Assembly: GCA_024235615.1 (NCBI GenBank)
Contig: JACKMB010000001.1
Coordinates: 930,001-994,000 of the forward strand
Reading direction: 5' to 3'
DNA: 64,000 bases
Source: Thauera sp.
GTDB taxonomy: Bacteria > Pseudomonadota > Gammaproteobacteria > Burkholderiales > Rhodocyclaceae
Under the pieces are notes generated by a model. The model worked only from the letters and a program-made list of their open reading frames with translations. It did no database searches and was not told where the DNA came from. A program made the position numbers and the translations under genes. Positions 49,843 to 59,522 of the stretch are shown one piece after another. Every line of letters starts with the position of its first letter. Positions within the stretch are counted from its first letter, which is position 1.

Positions 49843-52800
49843 ACGATCATCGCCCGAGCCCTGCCGCCACCGTGAACCTCCCCCCTCCGCCCCCGACGCT
49901 GCCATCGACGTCCATCCCGGCCCAGGCCGGAATCGACTTCTTCATCGACGCCTGCCCGTTCGCGATCATCGAGTGGAGCCGCGACCTGCGCATCCTGCGC
50001 TGGTCGCCCGAGGCCGAGCGGGTGTTCGGCTGGCACGCCGCCGAAGTGCTGGGCAAGCGCCCGGACGAGTGGCGCTTCACCCACCCCGACGACGCGGACG
50101 GGGTCAAGCGCGCGATCGGCCAGGCGATCACCCGCAGCACGCCGCCGCCGCCGGTGATCGGCCGCAACTACACCCGCGACGGCCGCCTGCTGCACTGCGA
50201 GTGGCACAACCGCGCCAACCGCGACGCCGACGGCCGGCTGGTGTCGCTGCTGTCCTTCGCCAAGGACCTCACCCTGCAGGTCCGCGCCGAGCGCGCGCTC
50301 GACGTCAGCGAGGCGCGCTACGCGGCGATCTTCCGCAACAGCCACGCCGTGATGCTGATCATGGACCCCGACAGCCTGGAGCTCGTCGATGCCAACCCGG
50401 CCGCCGAGGCCTTCTACGGCTGGCCGCTCGCGACCTTGCGGCGCATGCGCATCAGCGACATCAACGTCCTCCCCTACGAGCGCATCCGCGCCGAGATGCA
50501 GGCGGCCCGCGAAGCCGCACGCTTTCGCTTCGACTTCCGCCACCGCCGCGCCGACGGCTCCATCCGCGACGTCGAGGTCTACAGCGGGCCCATCCTGCAC
50601 GAGTCGCGCACCCTGCTGTTCTCCATCGTTCACGACGTGAGCGCGCGCAAGGAGGCCGAGGCGACCCTGCGCAAGCTCTCCAGCGCGGTCGAGGAGAGCC
50701 CGGAGAGCATCGTCATCACCAACCTCGCCGGCGACATCGAGTATGTGAACGAGAGCTTCCTGCGCAAGAGCCGCTACCAGCCCGAAGAGGTGCTGGGCCG
50801 GAACCCGCGCATCCTGCAGTCGGGCAAGACGCCGCGCAGCACCTACGAGGACATGTGGCGCAGCCTGGCCGCGGGCCAGGCGTGGACCGGCGTGCTGCAC
50901 AACCGCAACAAGGACGGCGAGGAATACTACGAGCGCGCCCACATCGTCCCGATCCACGACAACGCCGGCAAGCCCACCCACTACGTCGCGATCAAGGAGG
51001 ACATCACCGCCGCGCGCCGCATGGAGGCGGAGCTGCACGACTACCGCGAGCGCCTCGAGCACCTGGTCGAGACCCGCACGCGCGAGCTGAGCGAGGCGCT
51101 CGCCGCCGCCGAGGCCGCCAACCGCGCCAAGAGCGACTTCCTCGCCACCATGAGCCACGAGATCCGCACCCCCATGAACGGCGTGGCCGGCCTGGTCGAC
51201 GTGCTCGCCCACAGCGGGCTGGACGACGAGCAGGCCGAGGTGGTCGATATCATGCGCGACTCCGCGGCGACCCTGCTCCATCTCATCGACGACATCCTCG
51301 ACTTCTCCAAGATCGAGTCCGGCCACCTCGAGCTCGACCTGCACCCGGCCAGCCTGGTCGAGCTCGTCGAGCGCGTCGGCGACACCCTGCAGCCGGTGGC
51401 GAAGAAGCGCGGCGTCACCCTCGAGGTCTTCGTCGACCCCGACCTCCCCGGGCAGGTGCTGACCGACGGGCTGCGCGTACAGCAGATCCTCACCAACCTC
51501 GCCGGCAACGCGATCAAGTTCTCCTCCGGCGAGGGTCGCAGCGGCCGGGTCGACCTCCGCGCCAGCCGCAGCGCGGATGGCCGCTTGGCGTTCTCGGTGC
51601 GCGACAACGGCATCGGCATGAGCGCGGAGGTGGTCCAGCGCCTGTTCCAGCCCTTCTCCCAGGCCGAGACCTCCACGACCCGACGCTTCGGCGGCACCGG
51701 CCTCGGGCTGGCGATCAGCCGCCGCCTGGCCGACCTGCTCGGCGGCGAGATCACGGTCGACAGCCGCCCCGGCGCGGGCGCCTGCTTCACCCTGGCGCTG
51801 GCGCTCGAGCCCGTGCGCGCGGACGAGCACCCGCGATCGCAGGCGCTCGCCGGCGTGCTGTGCATCCTGGCGATCGCCGACTCGCGCCTGGTCGCCGACT
51901 GGGGCAGCTACCTCGCGCACGCCGGCGCGCGCGTGAAGCGCGCGCCCGGCAGCGAGCAGGCGCTGCAGTTCCTCGCCGCGGCCGGGCACGAGGCCGTGCT
52001 GCTCGTCGACCGGCCGCTGGCGCCGACGGCACACGCGCGCTGGCAACAGCTTCCCCCGCCGCGCCGCCCCGGCATCCTGCTCATCCTGCATGGCGCGCGC
52101 CGCCAGGCACGCCAGCAGGGCCCCGGCCTGTTCACGCTCGACCGCGAAGGCGTGCACCGCGACGAGCTGATCCGCGCGGTGGCCGTCGCCTGCGGGCGCG
52201 ACGCCGCCGAATGGGCGTGCGGGCCGACGCAGCGCCGCGGCGCGTCCGCAGTCGCCGGGCTCGATCCGCGCATGGCGGCCGCACGCATCCTCGTCGCCGA
52301 GGACAACGACATCAACCGCAAGGTCATCACCCGCCAGCTCGGTCTGCTCGGGTTGTCCTGCGAGCTGGCCGAGGACGGCCAGGAGGCGCTCGCGCGCTGG
52401 CGCGAAGGCCCCTACGACCTGCTGCTGACCGACCTCCACATGCCCAACATGGACGGCTACACGCTGGCCGCACGCATCCGCGCGGAGGAGGACCCGCGCC
52501 GGCGCCTGGCCATCGTCGCGGTCACCGCCAACGCCCTGCGCGGCGAAGACCGGCGCTGTCTCGACGCCGGCATGGACGACTACCTCGTCAAGCCGGTGCA
52601 GATCGAGGCCTTGCGTGCGGTGCTGGAGCGCCACCTCCCGGCCGCCACCCCTGCGGCACCTGCCGACGCCCGCACCGGCGCACCTGAACCCGGCGCCCCT
52701 GAACCCGGCGCCGAGGCCGCGGCGGAGCCCGCCTCGGCAAGCGTCTCCAGCGCGAGCGTCTGCGACGGCCCCGCCACGCACCCGGTCCTCGACACGCGCG

Positions 52801-53126
52801 TGCTCGCCCGCCTGATCGGCGACGACGCCGCCCTCATCGCGGAGTTCGTGCGCGAATACCACGACTCGGCGCGCGCCGCCGGCGAGGAGATCCTGCTCGC
52901 CGTGCGCGCCGCCGACTGGGCCGCGACCGCGGGTGTGGCACACCGGCTCAAGTCGGCCTCGCGCTCGGTCGGCGCGCTGCAGCTGGGCGAGCTGTGCGCG
53001 GAGCTCGAGGACCACTGCCGCAAGGGCGGCCCGCCCCGCCCGGCCGAGATGGTCGCCCGCTTCGCCGCCGCGCTGCGCGCCGCGCTCGACGCGAGCGCCG
53101 CCGCAAGCACGAAAGGAAATTCCTGA
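49839..53126 (+). CDS. Hybrid sensor histidine kinase with three PAS, REC and HPt
   Basis: 1095 residues, no obvious membrane segment. Three PAS domains (~30-150, 155-275, 280-400), a coiled coil, HisKA (SHEIRTPMNG near 439), HATPase (DNGIGM, FGGTGLGLAI), a degenerate receiver-like domain (~670-790, no acceptor Asp), a true receiver (DLHMPNMDG near 865, VKP lysine near 925), a Pro/Ala linker and an HPt domain (VAHRLKSASRSVGA near 1034). This is a full BarA/ArcB-like phosphorelay in one chain. Overlaps its neighbours at both ends (ATGA and TGATG), so the downstream REC-EAL protein is its likely output. Confidence 0.93.
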   Translation: MNDHRPSPAATVNLPPPPPTLPSTSIPAQAGIDFFIDACPFAIIEWSRDLRILRWSPEAERVFGWHAAEVLGKRPDEWRFTHPDDADGVKRAIGQAITRSTPPPPVIGRNYTRDGRLLHCEWHNRANRDADGRLVSLLSFAKDLTLQVRAERALDVSEARYAAIFRNSHAVMLIMDPDSLELVDANPAAEAFYGWPLATLRRMRISDINVLPYERIRAEMQAAREAARFRFDFRHRRADGSIRDVEVYSGPILHESRTLLFSIVHDVSARKEAEATLRKLSSAVEESPESIVITNLAGDIEYVNESFLRKSRYQPEEVLGRNPRILQSGKTPRSTYEDMWRSLAAGQAWTGVLHNRNKDGEEYYERAHIVPIHDNAGKPTHYVAIKEDITAARRMEAELHDYRERLEHLVETRTRELSEALAAAEAANRAKSDFLATMSHEIRTPMNGVAGLVDVLAHSGLDDEQAEVVDIMRDSAATLLHLIDDILDFSKIESGHLELDLHPASLVELVERVGDTLQPVAKKRGVTLEVFVDPDLPGQVLTDGLRVQQILTNLAGNAIKFSSGEGRSGRVDLRASRSADGRLAFSVRDNGIGMSAEVVQRLFQPFSQAETSTTRRFGGTGLGLAISRRLADLLGGEITVDSRPGAGACFTLALALEPVRADEHPRSQALAGVLCILAIADSRLVADWGSYLAHAGARVKRAPGSEQALQFLAAAGHEAVLLVDRPLAPTAHARWQQLPPPRRPGILLILHGARRQARQQGPGLFTLDREGVHRDELIRAVAVACGRDAAEWACGPTQRRGASAVAGLDPRMAAARILVAEDNDINRKVITRQLGLLGLSCELAEDGQEALARWREGPYDLLLTDLHMPNMDGYTLAARIRAEEDPRRRLAIVAVTANALRGEDRRCLDAGMDDYLVKPVQIEALRAVLERHLPAATPAAPADARTGAPEPGAPEPGAEAAAEPASASVSSASVCDGPATHPVLDTRVLARLIGDDAALIAEFVREYHDSARAAGEEILLAVRAADWAATAGVAHRLKSASRSVGALQLGELCAELEDHCRKGGPPRPAEMVARFAAALRAALDASAAASTKGNS

Positions 53127-54343
53127 TGACTACGCAAAGAAGACGCATCCTGATCGTCGACGACGATCCACTACAGGTCGGACTTCTCGGTCGCCAGCTC
53201 GCCAACACCGGCATCGCCGCGAGTATCGAGGGTCACACGAGCACCGCAGCCGCCCTCGCGAGCCTGGCCACCGCGATCGGCCCCGACACGCTGGTGATGC
53301 TGGACCTCAACATGCCGGAGACAGACGGCATCGTCTTCCTCCGCCAGCTCGCCGCGTCCGGCTTCAGCGGCAGCGTCGTGCTGGTGAGCGGCGAGGACGA
53401 ACGCATCATCGAGACCGCCGCACGCCTGGCCGCCGCCTACCGCATCGACGTGCTCGGCAGCCTCGTCAAGCCGGTTCCCCCCTCCTGCCTGCAGGCCATG
53501 CTGCGGCGCTGGCAGGAGGGCGGCCGGCACGCCCGCACGGCGAGCGCCCCCGCGCGCGGCTACACCGCCGCCGAGCTCGCGCGCGCGATCGCAGAAGGCC
53601 AGCTGCTCAACCACTACCAGCCCAAGGTCGACCTGCGCAGCGGCGCCTTCGCAGGCGTCGAGGCCCTGGTGCGCTGGCAACACCCCGAAGACGGCCTCGT
53701 CTTCCCCGACGCCTTCATCCCCGGCATGGAGGCGTCGGGGCTGATCGACGAGCTCACCCGCGGCGTGCTGCTGCGCGCCGCGGCCGACCTGCGCGCACTG
53801 CGCGCGGAGGGGCTGCGCATCCGGCTCGCCATCAACGTGTCGATGGACAGCCTGGACCGCCTCGCCTTCCCCGAGCTCGTCTGCGCCATGCTCGACGAGG
53901 CCGGGCTCGCGCCCGCCGAGCTGATCCTGGAGCTCACCGAGTCGCGCCTGGGCAGCGACCCGGTCGCGGCCCTCGACATCCTCGCCCGCCTGCGCCTGCG
54001 CCAGATCGGCGTGTCGATCGACGACTTCGGCACCGGCCACTCCTCGCTGCGCCAGCTGCGCGACCTGCCCTTCGACGAGCTCAAGATCGATCGCGGCTTC
54101 GTGACCGGCGCGCGCAAGCTGCCCACGCGCCGGGCGATCTTCTGCGGCTGCCTCGACATGGCGCGCGAGCTGAACATCCACTCCGTCGCCGAGGGCGTGG
54201 AAGACCGCGACGACTGGGAGTTCGTGCGCGCGAGCGGGTGCGACCAGGCGCAGGGCTACTTCATCTCGCGCCCCGTCCCGGCGGCCGAACTGCCCGCCTG
54301 GCACGCGCGCTGGCGGCAACGTCGCGGGGAGCTCATCGGATGA
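53126..54343 (+). CDS. Response regulator with EAL c-di-GMP phosphodiesterase
   Basis: 405 residues. The receiver (1-~125) has DDD (11-13 region), acceptor Asp near 60 (MLDLNMPETDG) and a VKP lysine. The EAL domain (~150-400) keeps all catalytic residues: E-A-L at ~179, NVSMDSL, ELTESRL, DDFGTGHSS, KIDRGF, EGVED and QGYF. Phosphorylation by the upstream hybrid kinase would switch c-di-GMP breakdown; that link is inferred from overlap. RpfR/PvrR-type layout. Its stop overlaps the next start (ATGA). Confidence 0.93.
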   Translation: MTTQRRRILIVDDDPLQVGLLGRQLANTGIAASIEGHTSTAAALASLATAIGPDTLVMLDLNMPETDGIVFLRQLAASGFSGSVVLVSGEDERIIETAARLAAAYRIDVLGSLVKPVPPSCLQAMLRRWQEGGRHARTASAPARGYTAAELARAIAEGQLLNHYQPKVDLRSGAFAGVEALVRWQHPEDGLVFPDAFIPGMEASGLIDELTRGVLLRAAADLRALRAEGLRIRLAINVSMDSLDRLAFPELVCAMLDEAGLAPAELILELTESRLGSDPVAALDILARLRLRQIGVSIDDFGTGHSSLRQLRDLPFDELKIDRGFVTGARKLPTRRAIFCGCLDMARELNIHSVAEGVEDRDDWEFVRASGCDQAQGYFISRPVPAAELPAWHARWRQRRGELIG

Positions 54344-55626
54344 ACGCACGCCAGCCCCGCATCCTCGTCCTCTCCGACATGCCGGTCGAGGCCCGGCAGA
54401 TCGTCTCCCTGCTCGCCGACGACTTCCCGCAGGTGAGCTGCTCGACCGACGAGAGCCATTTCGCCGCCGACTTCGACGCGCAGCACCCCGAGGTGCTGCT
54501 GCTCGCCTTCCGCCGCATCGAGCACGCCGAACGCCACGCGCTCGTGCTCTACCGCCACAGCCGGCGCGCACGCAGCGAGCGCCACCACAGCATCGTGCTG
54601 TGCGACAAGGACAACCTGCGCCAGGCCTTCGAGCTGTGCCGCAAGGAGTGCTTCGACGACTACGTGCTGTACTGGCCGCTGGTGTATGACAGCTCACGGC
54701 TGCACATGTCCATCCTGCTCGCCGCGCGCATGCTCGCGCTCGGCCGCGAGCGCGCGGCGGCGAGCGAGATGCTCGCGCATGCGCGCGTGCTCGGCAGCCT
54801 GGGCGAGATGCTCGACGCCGGGCTCGGCGCCGGCAAGGAGCACATCGACGCGCTCGGCGACAGCCTGCAGGCCGCACGGGCGGCCGGCGACGCGCTCGCC
54901 ACCGGGCTCGAGTGCGCCTCCGAGTTCGCCTCCGAGTTCGAGCTCGACCTCGACGGGGTGCCCTCGGGGCTCGCGCCAGCGGCGGCGGCGGACAGCCTCG
55001 CGCCATCGACCTCCGCTGCGCCGCCTGCGCAGGTCGAGCCCGCGCCGCCCCCGCCCCCCCAGCCCCCCTCCGCCGGCGCGGCGGCAGTGTCCGTGCCGCC
55101 CGCCGCCCTCCTCGCCAGGCTGCGCGCGCACGTGGGCGAAGCCTCGGAGCGCGCGATCCCGCTCACCGAGTGGGTGGACGGCCTGCGCCGCGAGGTCTCG
55201 CCGCAGCTCGACGCCGCACGCAAGCTGCGGGGCCTGGCCGCGCAGCGCCCGGCGTGCGTGCTCGTGGTCGACGACGACCGCTTCCAGTGCAAGCTGCTCG
55301 AGCGCCTGCTCGCCGATTTCGACTGCCGGCTGCAGTTCGCCCACTCCGGCGCCGAGGCCTTCGCCGCGCTCGCGCGCGAGCGTCCGGAGCTGATCCTGAT
55401 GGACGTGCAGCTGCCCGACGCCGACGGCGTGGCGATCACCCGCCAGCTCAAGGCCAACCCGGCGCTCGCGGGCATCCCGGTGATCATGATCACCGGCCAC
55501 AGCGAGCGCAACATCCTCCAGGCCAGCCTGGCCGCCGGCGCGGTCGACTTCGTGGTCAAGCCCTTCGAGCGCGAACGCATGCACGCCAAGCTGGCGAAAT
55601 TCCTCCACGGCCGCGGCCGAGGTTGA
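54340..55626 (+). CDS. Double-receiver protein, first receiver degenerate
   Basis: 428 residues. The N-terminal domain (~1-125) has the receiver fold (RILVLSDMPVEARQIVSLLADDF) but the acceptor site reads LLLAFRRI, so it cannot be phosphorylated there. A Pro/Ala linker (~215-250 with a run of prolines) and helical region follow. The C-terminal receiver (~305-428) is intact: VVDDDRF, Asp ~355 in LMDVQLPDADG, and VVKPFERER. No output domain. It may be a phosphate sink or adaptor for the upstream kinase. Last of the four coupled genes. Confidence 0.88.
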   Translation: MNARQPRILVLSDMPVEARQIVSLLADDFPQVSCSTDESHFAADFDAQHPEVLLLAFRRIEHAERHALVLYRHSRRARSERHHSIVLCDKDNLRQAFELCRKECFDDYVLYWPLVYDSSRLHMSILLAARMLALGRERAAASEMLAHARVLGSLGEMLDAGLGAGKEHIDALGDSLQAARAAGDALATGLECASEFASEFELDLDGVPSGLAPAAAADSLAPSTSAAPPAQVEPAPPPPPQPPSAGAAAVSVPPAALLARLRAHVGEASERAIPLTEWVDGLRREVSPQLDAARKLRGLAAQRPACVLVVDDDRFQCKLLERLLADFDCRLQFAHSGAEAFAALARERPELILMDVQLPDADGVAITRQLKANPALAGIPVIMITGHSERNILQASLAAGAVDFVVKPFERERMHAKLAKFLHGRGRG

Positions 55627-55654
55627 TAACGATCGACGCGACCCGCGCCGCCCC

Positions 55655-55692
55655 TGCCGCACACCCGAGGCACGTCGGAGACGGGTGCGGCA
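55655..55692. terminator. Bulged hairpin between convergent signalling genes
   Basis: TGCCGCA (55655-55661) and CCCG (55664-55667) pair with CGGG (55682-55685) and TGCGGCA (55686-55692), with a two-base bulge. It has no T-run. Located between the two converging stops. Confidence 0.35.
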
Positions 55693-55710
55693 AGGCCGCT
55701 GCAGTGCGCC

Positions 55711-58700
55711 TCAGACAGGCCGGCGCAGGGCCGCCAGGAGCTCGTCGAGCTCGCTGCGAAACGCCACGACCAAGGCATCGACGCGCGCATCCTCGCCCTC
55801 GCGGCAGGCGCGTTCCAGCCGCTCGCACAACGCCCCCATCGCCAGCGCGCCCACCGCACGCGAGGAAGACTTCAAGCGGTGCGCACAATCTCCCAGCTTG
55901 CGCAGCGCGTTCGCGTCGTGCGCGACATGGATCTCCGCCGCAAGTGCGACGAGCGAAAGTTCATAGTCGCGCAGCAGCTCCGCGTGGATCTGCGGGTCCT
56001 CGCCGATCAGCCCCGCCAAGACCCCCCGCTCGAGCACCGGCAGGGCAGGCTCCTGGAGCGGCGAATCCGCGAAAGACGAGCGGCCCACCTCATCCCGGGA
56101 ATGCAGCCAGCGCCGCAGGACCTGACGCAACACATCGACGCGCACCGGCTTGGTCAGGAAGTCGTCCATGCCGGCTTCACGGCAGCGTGCGTCCTCGCCA
56201 CGCAGGGCGTTGGCCGTGAGCGCAACGATCGGCACTCGCGCACCGGTGCGCGCCCCCTCCTCCCGGCGGACCGCGGCGGCAAGCTGATAGCCATCCATTA
56301 CGGGCATGTGCAAATCCGTCAGCAATAACGCATGCTGGCCGCTACGCCAGCGCTCGAGCGCTTGCGCGCCGTCAGGTACGATCTCCGCGGCGAAGCCGAG
56401 CAGGGCAAGCTGACGCCGGATCACCTGACGGTTGATCGGATCATCCTCGGCAACCAGGATCAGCGTTCCCTCGGCGATCGCCTCCTCGCGGTCGGGGACG
56501 ACCGGGGCTGCACTGTCGACATGCTCGCACGCGACCGTGGCACGCTGCGGCTGGATACGACCGAGCGCCAGCGCGACCGCGTCGATCAACGCTCCGTGGC
56601 GCACGAGATCGAGATCGAGGGAGGCGAGTCCGGCACGGCGCAGCCTTGGCCGGCGGCGATGACCGTGCTCGAGCACCACAACACCACAGCCCTTACCCCT
56701 CTCCGCGCCGGGTTCGAGCTCTTCATGGTCAGGAATGACGTGTGCGAGCACGACCCGCTCATCGGCATCCAGCCATGCCGATCGCCGGGAGAGCTCGGCA
56801 AACGCCGCCACATGGAGGACGACCGCGCCTTCGGCCGCGAGGTAGTCCGCCATGTCGGCCGCACGCCCGCGCTCCACGCCGACGACCGCGCAACATACCC
56901 CTGCCAGCACCGGCCGGCCGGGCGCCACCGGATCGTCGAGCGCTTCCAGCGGCAGCACGACACGGAAAAGGCTGCCATGGCCCGGCTCGGTCTCAAGCTC
57001 GATACGCCCACCCAGCAGATCGACCAGGCGCTTGCAGATCGCCAGCCCCAGCCCGGTGCCGCCGAAGCGTCGCGTGGTCGAGCTTTCGGCCTGCGAGAAC
57101 GGCTTGAACAGGCGATCTCGCGCCTCCTCGGCGATGCCGATTCCATTGTCGGCGACGCTCAGCACCAGGGACGTGTCGGGCCCGCCTGCCGCACGGAGCT
57201 CCACAAGGCCCCGCCGCCCGGTCCTCGACGAGAACTTGATGGCGTTACCCATCAGGTTGGTCAGGATCTGGCGGACGCGCCCCTCGTCGCCGATGATGCG
57301 CGCGGGCAGGTCGGTGGCGACATGGACGCGCAGTTCGACGTCGTACCGCTCGGCCACCGGCAGCAGGGCATCGGCGACACCTTCGACAAAGGGCACGACG
57401 GCGAAGCGGTGGCGCTCGAAGCTCATGCCCCCAGCCTCGATCTTGGAAAAATCGAGGATGTCGTCGATGATGCGGAGCAACGTGCTCCCCGACTCGCGGA
57501 TGGTGTCCACGAGTTCGATTTGGTAGGGCGAAAGACTGGAACGCGCGAGCACGTCCGCAAGGCCGAGGACACCGTTCATGGGCGTGCGGATCTCATGACT
57601 CATGACGGCGAGGAATTCGCTCTTCGCCCGGTTAGCCACCTCCGCCGCATCGCGCGCCGCCTCCAATTCGGCGGTACGCTCAGCGACGAGGCCCTCGAGC
57701 CGCTCGCGGTACTCGATCAGTTCCTCCAGCATGCGCTGCTTCTCGGTGATGTCCTCCTTGACCGCGAGGTAGTTGGTAACACGCCCGTCGCCATCGCGGA
57801 TCGGCGCGACCATCACGCGCTCCAGGAGCAAGGAGCCGTCCTTGCGCCGATTCTGGAACTCCCCCTCCCACATGCCCCCGGCCGCAAGCACCGACCACAT
57901 GCTCGCGTAGGTCTGGGATGGGGTCAGGCCGGACTGCAGGAGGCGTGGATTGCGCCCCACCACCTCCTCGACGCGATAGCCGGTATTGCGCACAAAGGCG
58001 GCATTGGCGTACGTGATGTTGGCGTCGATGTCCGTGATCACGATGCTCGCCGGGCTCTGCTCGACGGCGAGGCTCAGCTTGCGCAGCTCAATCTCCGCAG
58101 CCTCGCGCTGGCGCATGTCGGCGAGCAGGCTGGTGCGCATGTGCTCGAAAGCGCGCGCCACCCGACCAACCTCGTTTCCGCTCGAAACGACGAGCGGCTC
58201 GTCGAGCTCGCCGCGCGACACCCGCGCGGCGGCGGCCTCGATCAGACCGAGCGGCGCGAGGATCGACCTGCGGAACAGCCACACGCCCGTAGCGAGGGTG
58301 AGACCGAGAGCGAACAAGGAAAACAGGCCGAGCATCGCGCGGCGCGAAACCTGCTCACCTTGGCGGGCGATGAAGTCCTGCTGAAGCACGCCCACCTCTA
58401 CGGACAGCGCATGGGTGCGCTCGATGACCCGGGTCACCGCGGCAAACCACGTCCGCTCGTCGACCGGATACCCGCCCGCCGAGGCGCCGACCTCCATCAC
58501 GCCTGCCCGCATTTCGGCGAGGTAAGCCGAGGCATCCTGCTTCAGGGCCGCCAGTGCATCCTCGAGCGCTGGCGGCAAGGGCTTCAGCCGCAGCAGGCGT
58601 TCCGCCCGCAGCAGGTTCGCCGCGAGCAGCACCACGCCCTCGTCCAGCTCCGCCATCCGGCTCGACGGCACCGGCATGCGCGTGGCGATCAGGCCCGACA

Positions 58701-59298
58701 TCACCGCACGCTCACGCCCGAGACGCTCGGCCGCATCGCCAAGCAAGGACCGGACCAACCCAAGACGGGCAAAGTCGCGATCGACTGGCAGAGCGGGATT
58801 GGCAAGGATCTCACCGCCCAGACGAACCGCCTCCAGAAGCAAGGTGAGTTGCCCGAGCCAGTTCTCTGCGTCGACGCTGGGCCGTTCGCGGACCTTCCAC
58901 TCGTCCATCGCACTGCGCAGGGCTTTCAATGCGGCGAAATCGCGTGCGATATCGGCGTAGACCATGAGCCCGGTCGGGTCGGCGACATTCTCGAGGCGCG
59001 GGACAGCAAGGCTGCGAAAGCGGACGTACTCGTAGTCGCTGAGCTCGCGCGCTTCGAGCAGACGGGCGCGCAGCACCTCACGGCCGGAACTCGCCGAGAG
59101 CAGGAGTACGCCGAGCCCGCGCTCGGCGGCCAGCGCCGACATCAGCCTCTGCACTGCACCGGTGATCACGTTGGCTTCGCCGATCGCTCGCAAGTGCGTG
59201 ACCTGAGTGCGGTATGCGGACAGCGTCGGAATGAAGGTCACTCCGATCAGCAACACCAGCAGACCGAACACCACCAGAAACAGCCTTCGAATCGACAT
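55711..59298 (-). CDS. Membrane hybrid histidine kinase with NIT-like sensor, PAS, REC and HPt
   Basis: 1195 residues. TM1 at ~5-28, a large helical periplasmic domain (~30-300) with a LMSALAAERGLGVLLLSAS stretch recalling nitrate/nitrite-sensing NIT domains, TM2 (~305-328), HAMP, one PAS (~405-520), HisKA (SHEIRTPMNG near 567), HATPase, a degenerate receiver, a true receiver (DLHMPVMDG near 994) and HPt (AHRLKSSSRAVGA near 1140). From the PAS onward it is closely related to the kinase at 49839-53126, so the two are probably duplicates with different sensors. It converges on the four-gene cassette. A GAGG lies upstream of the chosen ATG. Confidence 0.92.
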   Translation of the reverse strand: MSIRRLFLVVFGLLVLLIGVTFIPTLSAYRTQVTHLRAIGEANVITGAVQRLMSALAAERGLGVLLLSASSGREVLRARLLEARELSDYEYVRFRSLAVPRLENVADPTGLMVYADIARDFAALKALRSAMDEWKVRERPSVDAENWLGQLTLLLEAVRLGGEILANPALPVDRDFARLGLVRSLLGDAAERLGRERAVMSGLIATRMPVPSSRMAELDEGVVLLAANLLRAERLLRLKPLPPALEDALAALKQDASAYLAEMRAGVMEVGASAGGYPVDERTWFAAVTRVIERTHALSVEVGVLQQDFIARQGEQVSRRAMLGLFSLFALGLTLATGVWLFRRSILAPLGLIEAAAARVSRGELDEPLVVSSGNEVGRVARAFEHMRTSLLADMRQREAAEIELRKLSLAVEQSPASIVITDIDANITYANAAFVRNTGYRVEEVVGRNPRLLQSGLTPSQTYASMWSVLAAGGMWEGEFQNRRKDGSLLLERVMVAPIRDGDGRVTNYLAVKEDITEKQRMLEELIEYRERLEGLVAERTAELEAARDAAEVANRAKSEFLAVMSHEIRTPMNGVLGLADVLARSSLSPYQIELVDTIRESGSTLLRIIDDILDFSKIEAGGMSFERHRFAVVPFVEGVADALLPVAERYDVELRVHVATDLPARIIGDEGRVRQILTNLMGNAIKFSSRTGRRGLVELRAAGGPDTSLVLSVADNGIGIAEEARDRLFKPFSQAESSTTRRFGGTGLGLAICKRLVDLLGGRIELETEPGHGSLFRVVLPLEALDDPVAPGRPVLAGVCCAVVGVERGRAADMADYLAAEGAVVLHVAAFAELSRRSAWLDADERVVLAHVIPDHEELEPGAERGKGCGVVVLEHGHRRRPRLRRAGLASLDLDLVRHGALIDAVALALGRIQPQRATVACEHVDSAAPVVPDREEAIAEGTLILVAEDDPINRQVIRRQLALLGFAAEIVPDGAQALERWRSGQHALLLTDLHMPVMDGYQLAAAVRREEGARTGARVPIVALTANALRGEDARCREAGMDDFLTKPVRVDVLRQVLRRWLHSRDEVGRSSFADSPLQEPALPVLERGVLAGLIGEDPQIHAELLRDYELSLVALAAEIHVAHDANALRKLGDCAHRLKSSSRAVGALAMGALCERLERACREGEDARVDALVVAFRSELDELLAALRRPV

Positions 59299-59358
59299 TC
59301 CCGTACCTCGCCCCCTCGAGCAGCGGATAAAGGGGGCGCAGGCACACCCCGACGCGGA

Positions 59359-59364
59359 AATATA
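59359..59364 (-). promoter_or_regulatory. Candidate -10 box for the NIT-like hybrid kinase
   Basis: Minus strand TATATT, 60 bp before the ATG, in an AT-rich patch (59360-59425) unusual for this genome. The -35 is poor. Other AT-rich hexamers nearby leave the exact promoter open. Confidence 0.3.
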
Positions 59365-59522
59365 ACCAGCACAAGGATTTTCAGCCAGTTTTATTGTTTT
59401 TATCAATTCCAGGAAAAACGCAAGTAGGGAGCTTGCACCGCAGCGCCGACCCGCCGGTACCTGCCGACGCAAGTGGCCACATCGCAGCCCAGAGCGCGCC
59501 GACGCGGGCGGGGGATGAAATC

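Noticed and set aside
59380-59420. FNR/ANR box in the AT-rich patch before the hybrid kinase
   Set aside because: Only one half-site (TTGAT/ATCAA) is present; the other arm does not match at the right spacing. A sigma-54 fit (GG-N10-GC) also failed.
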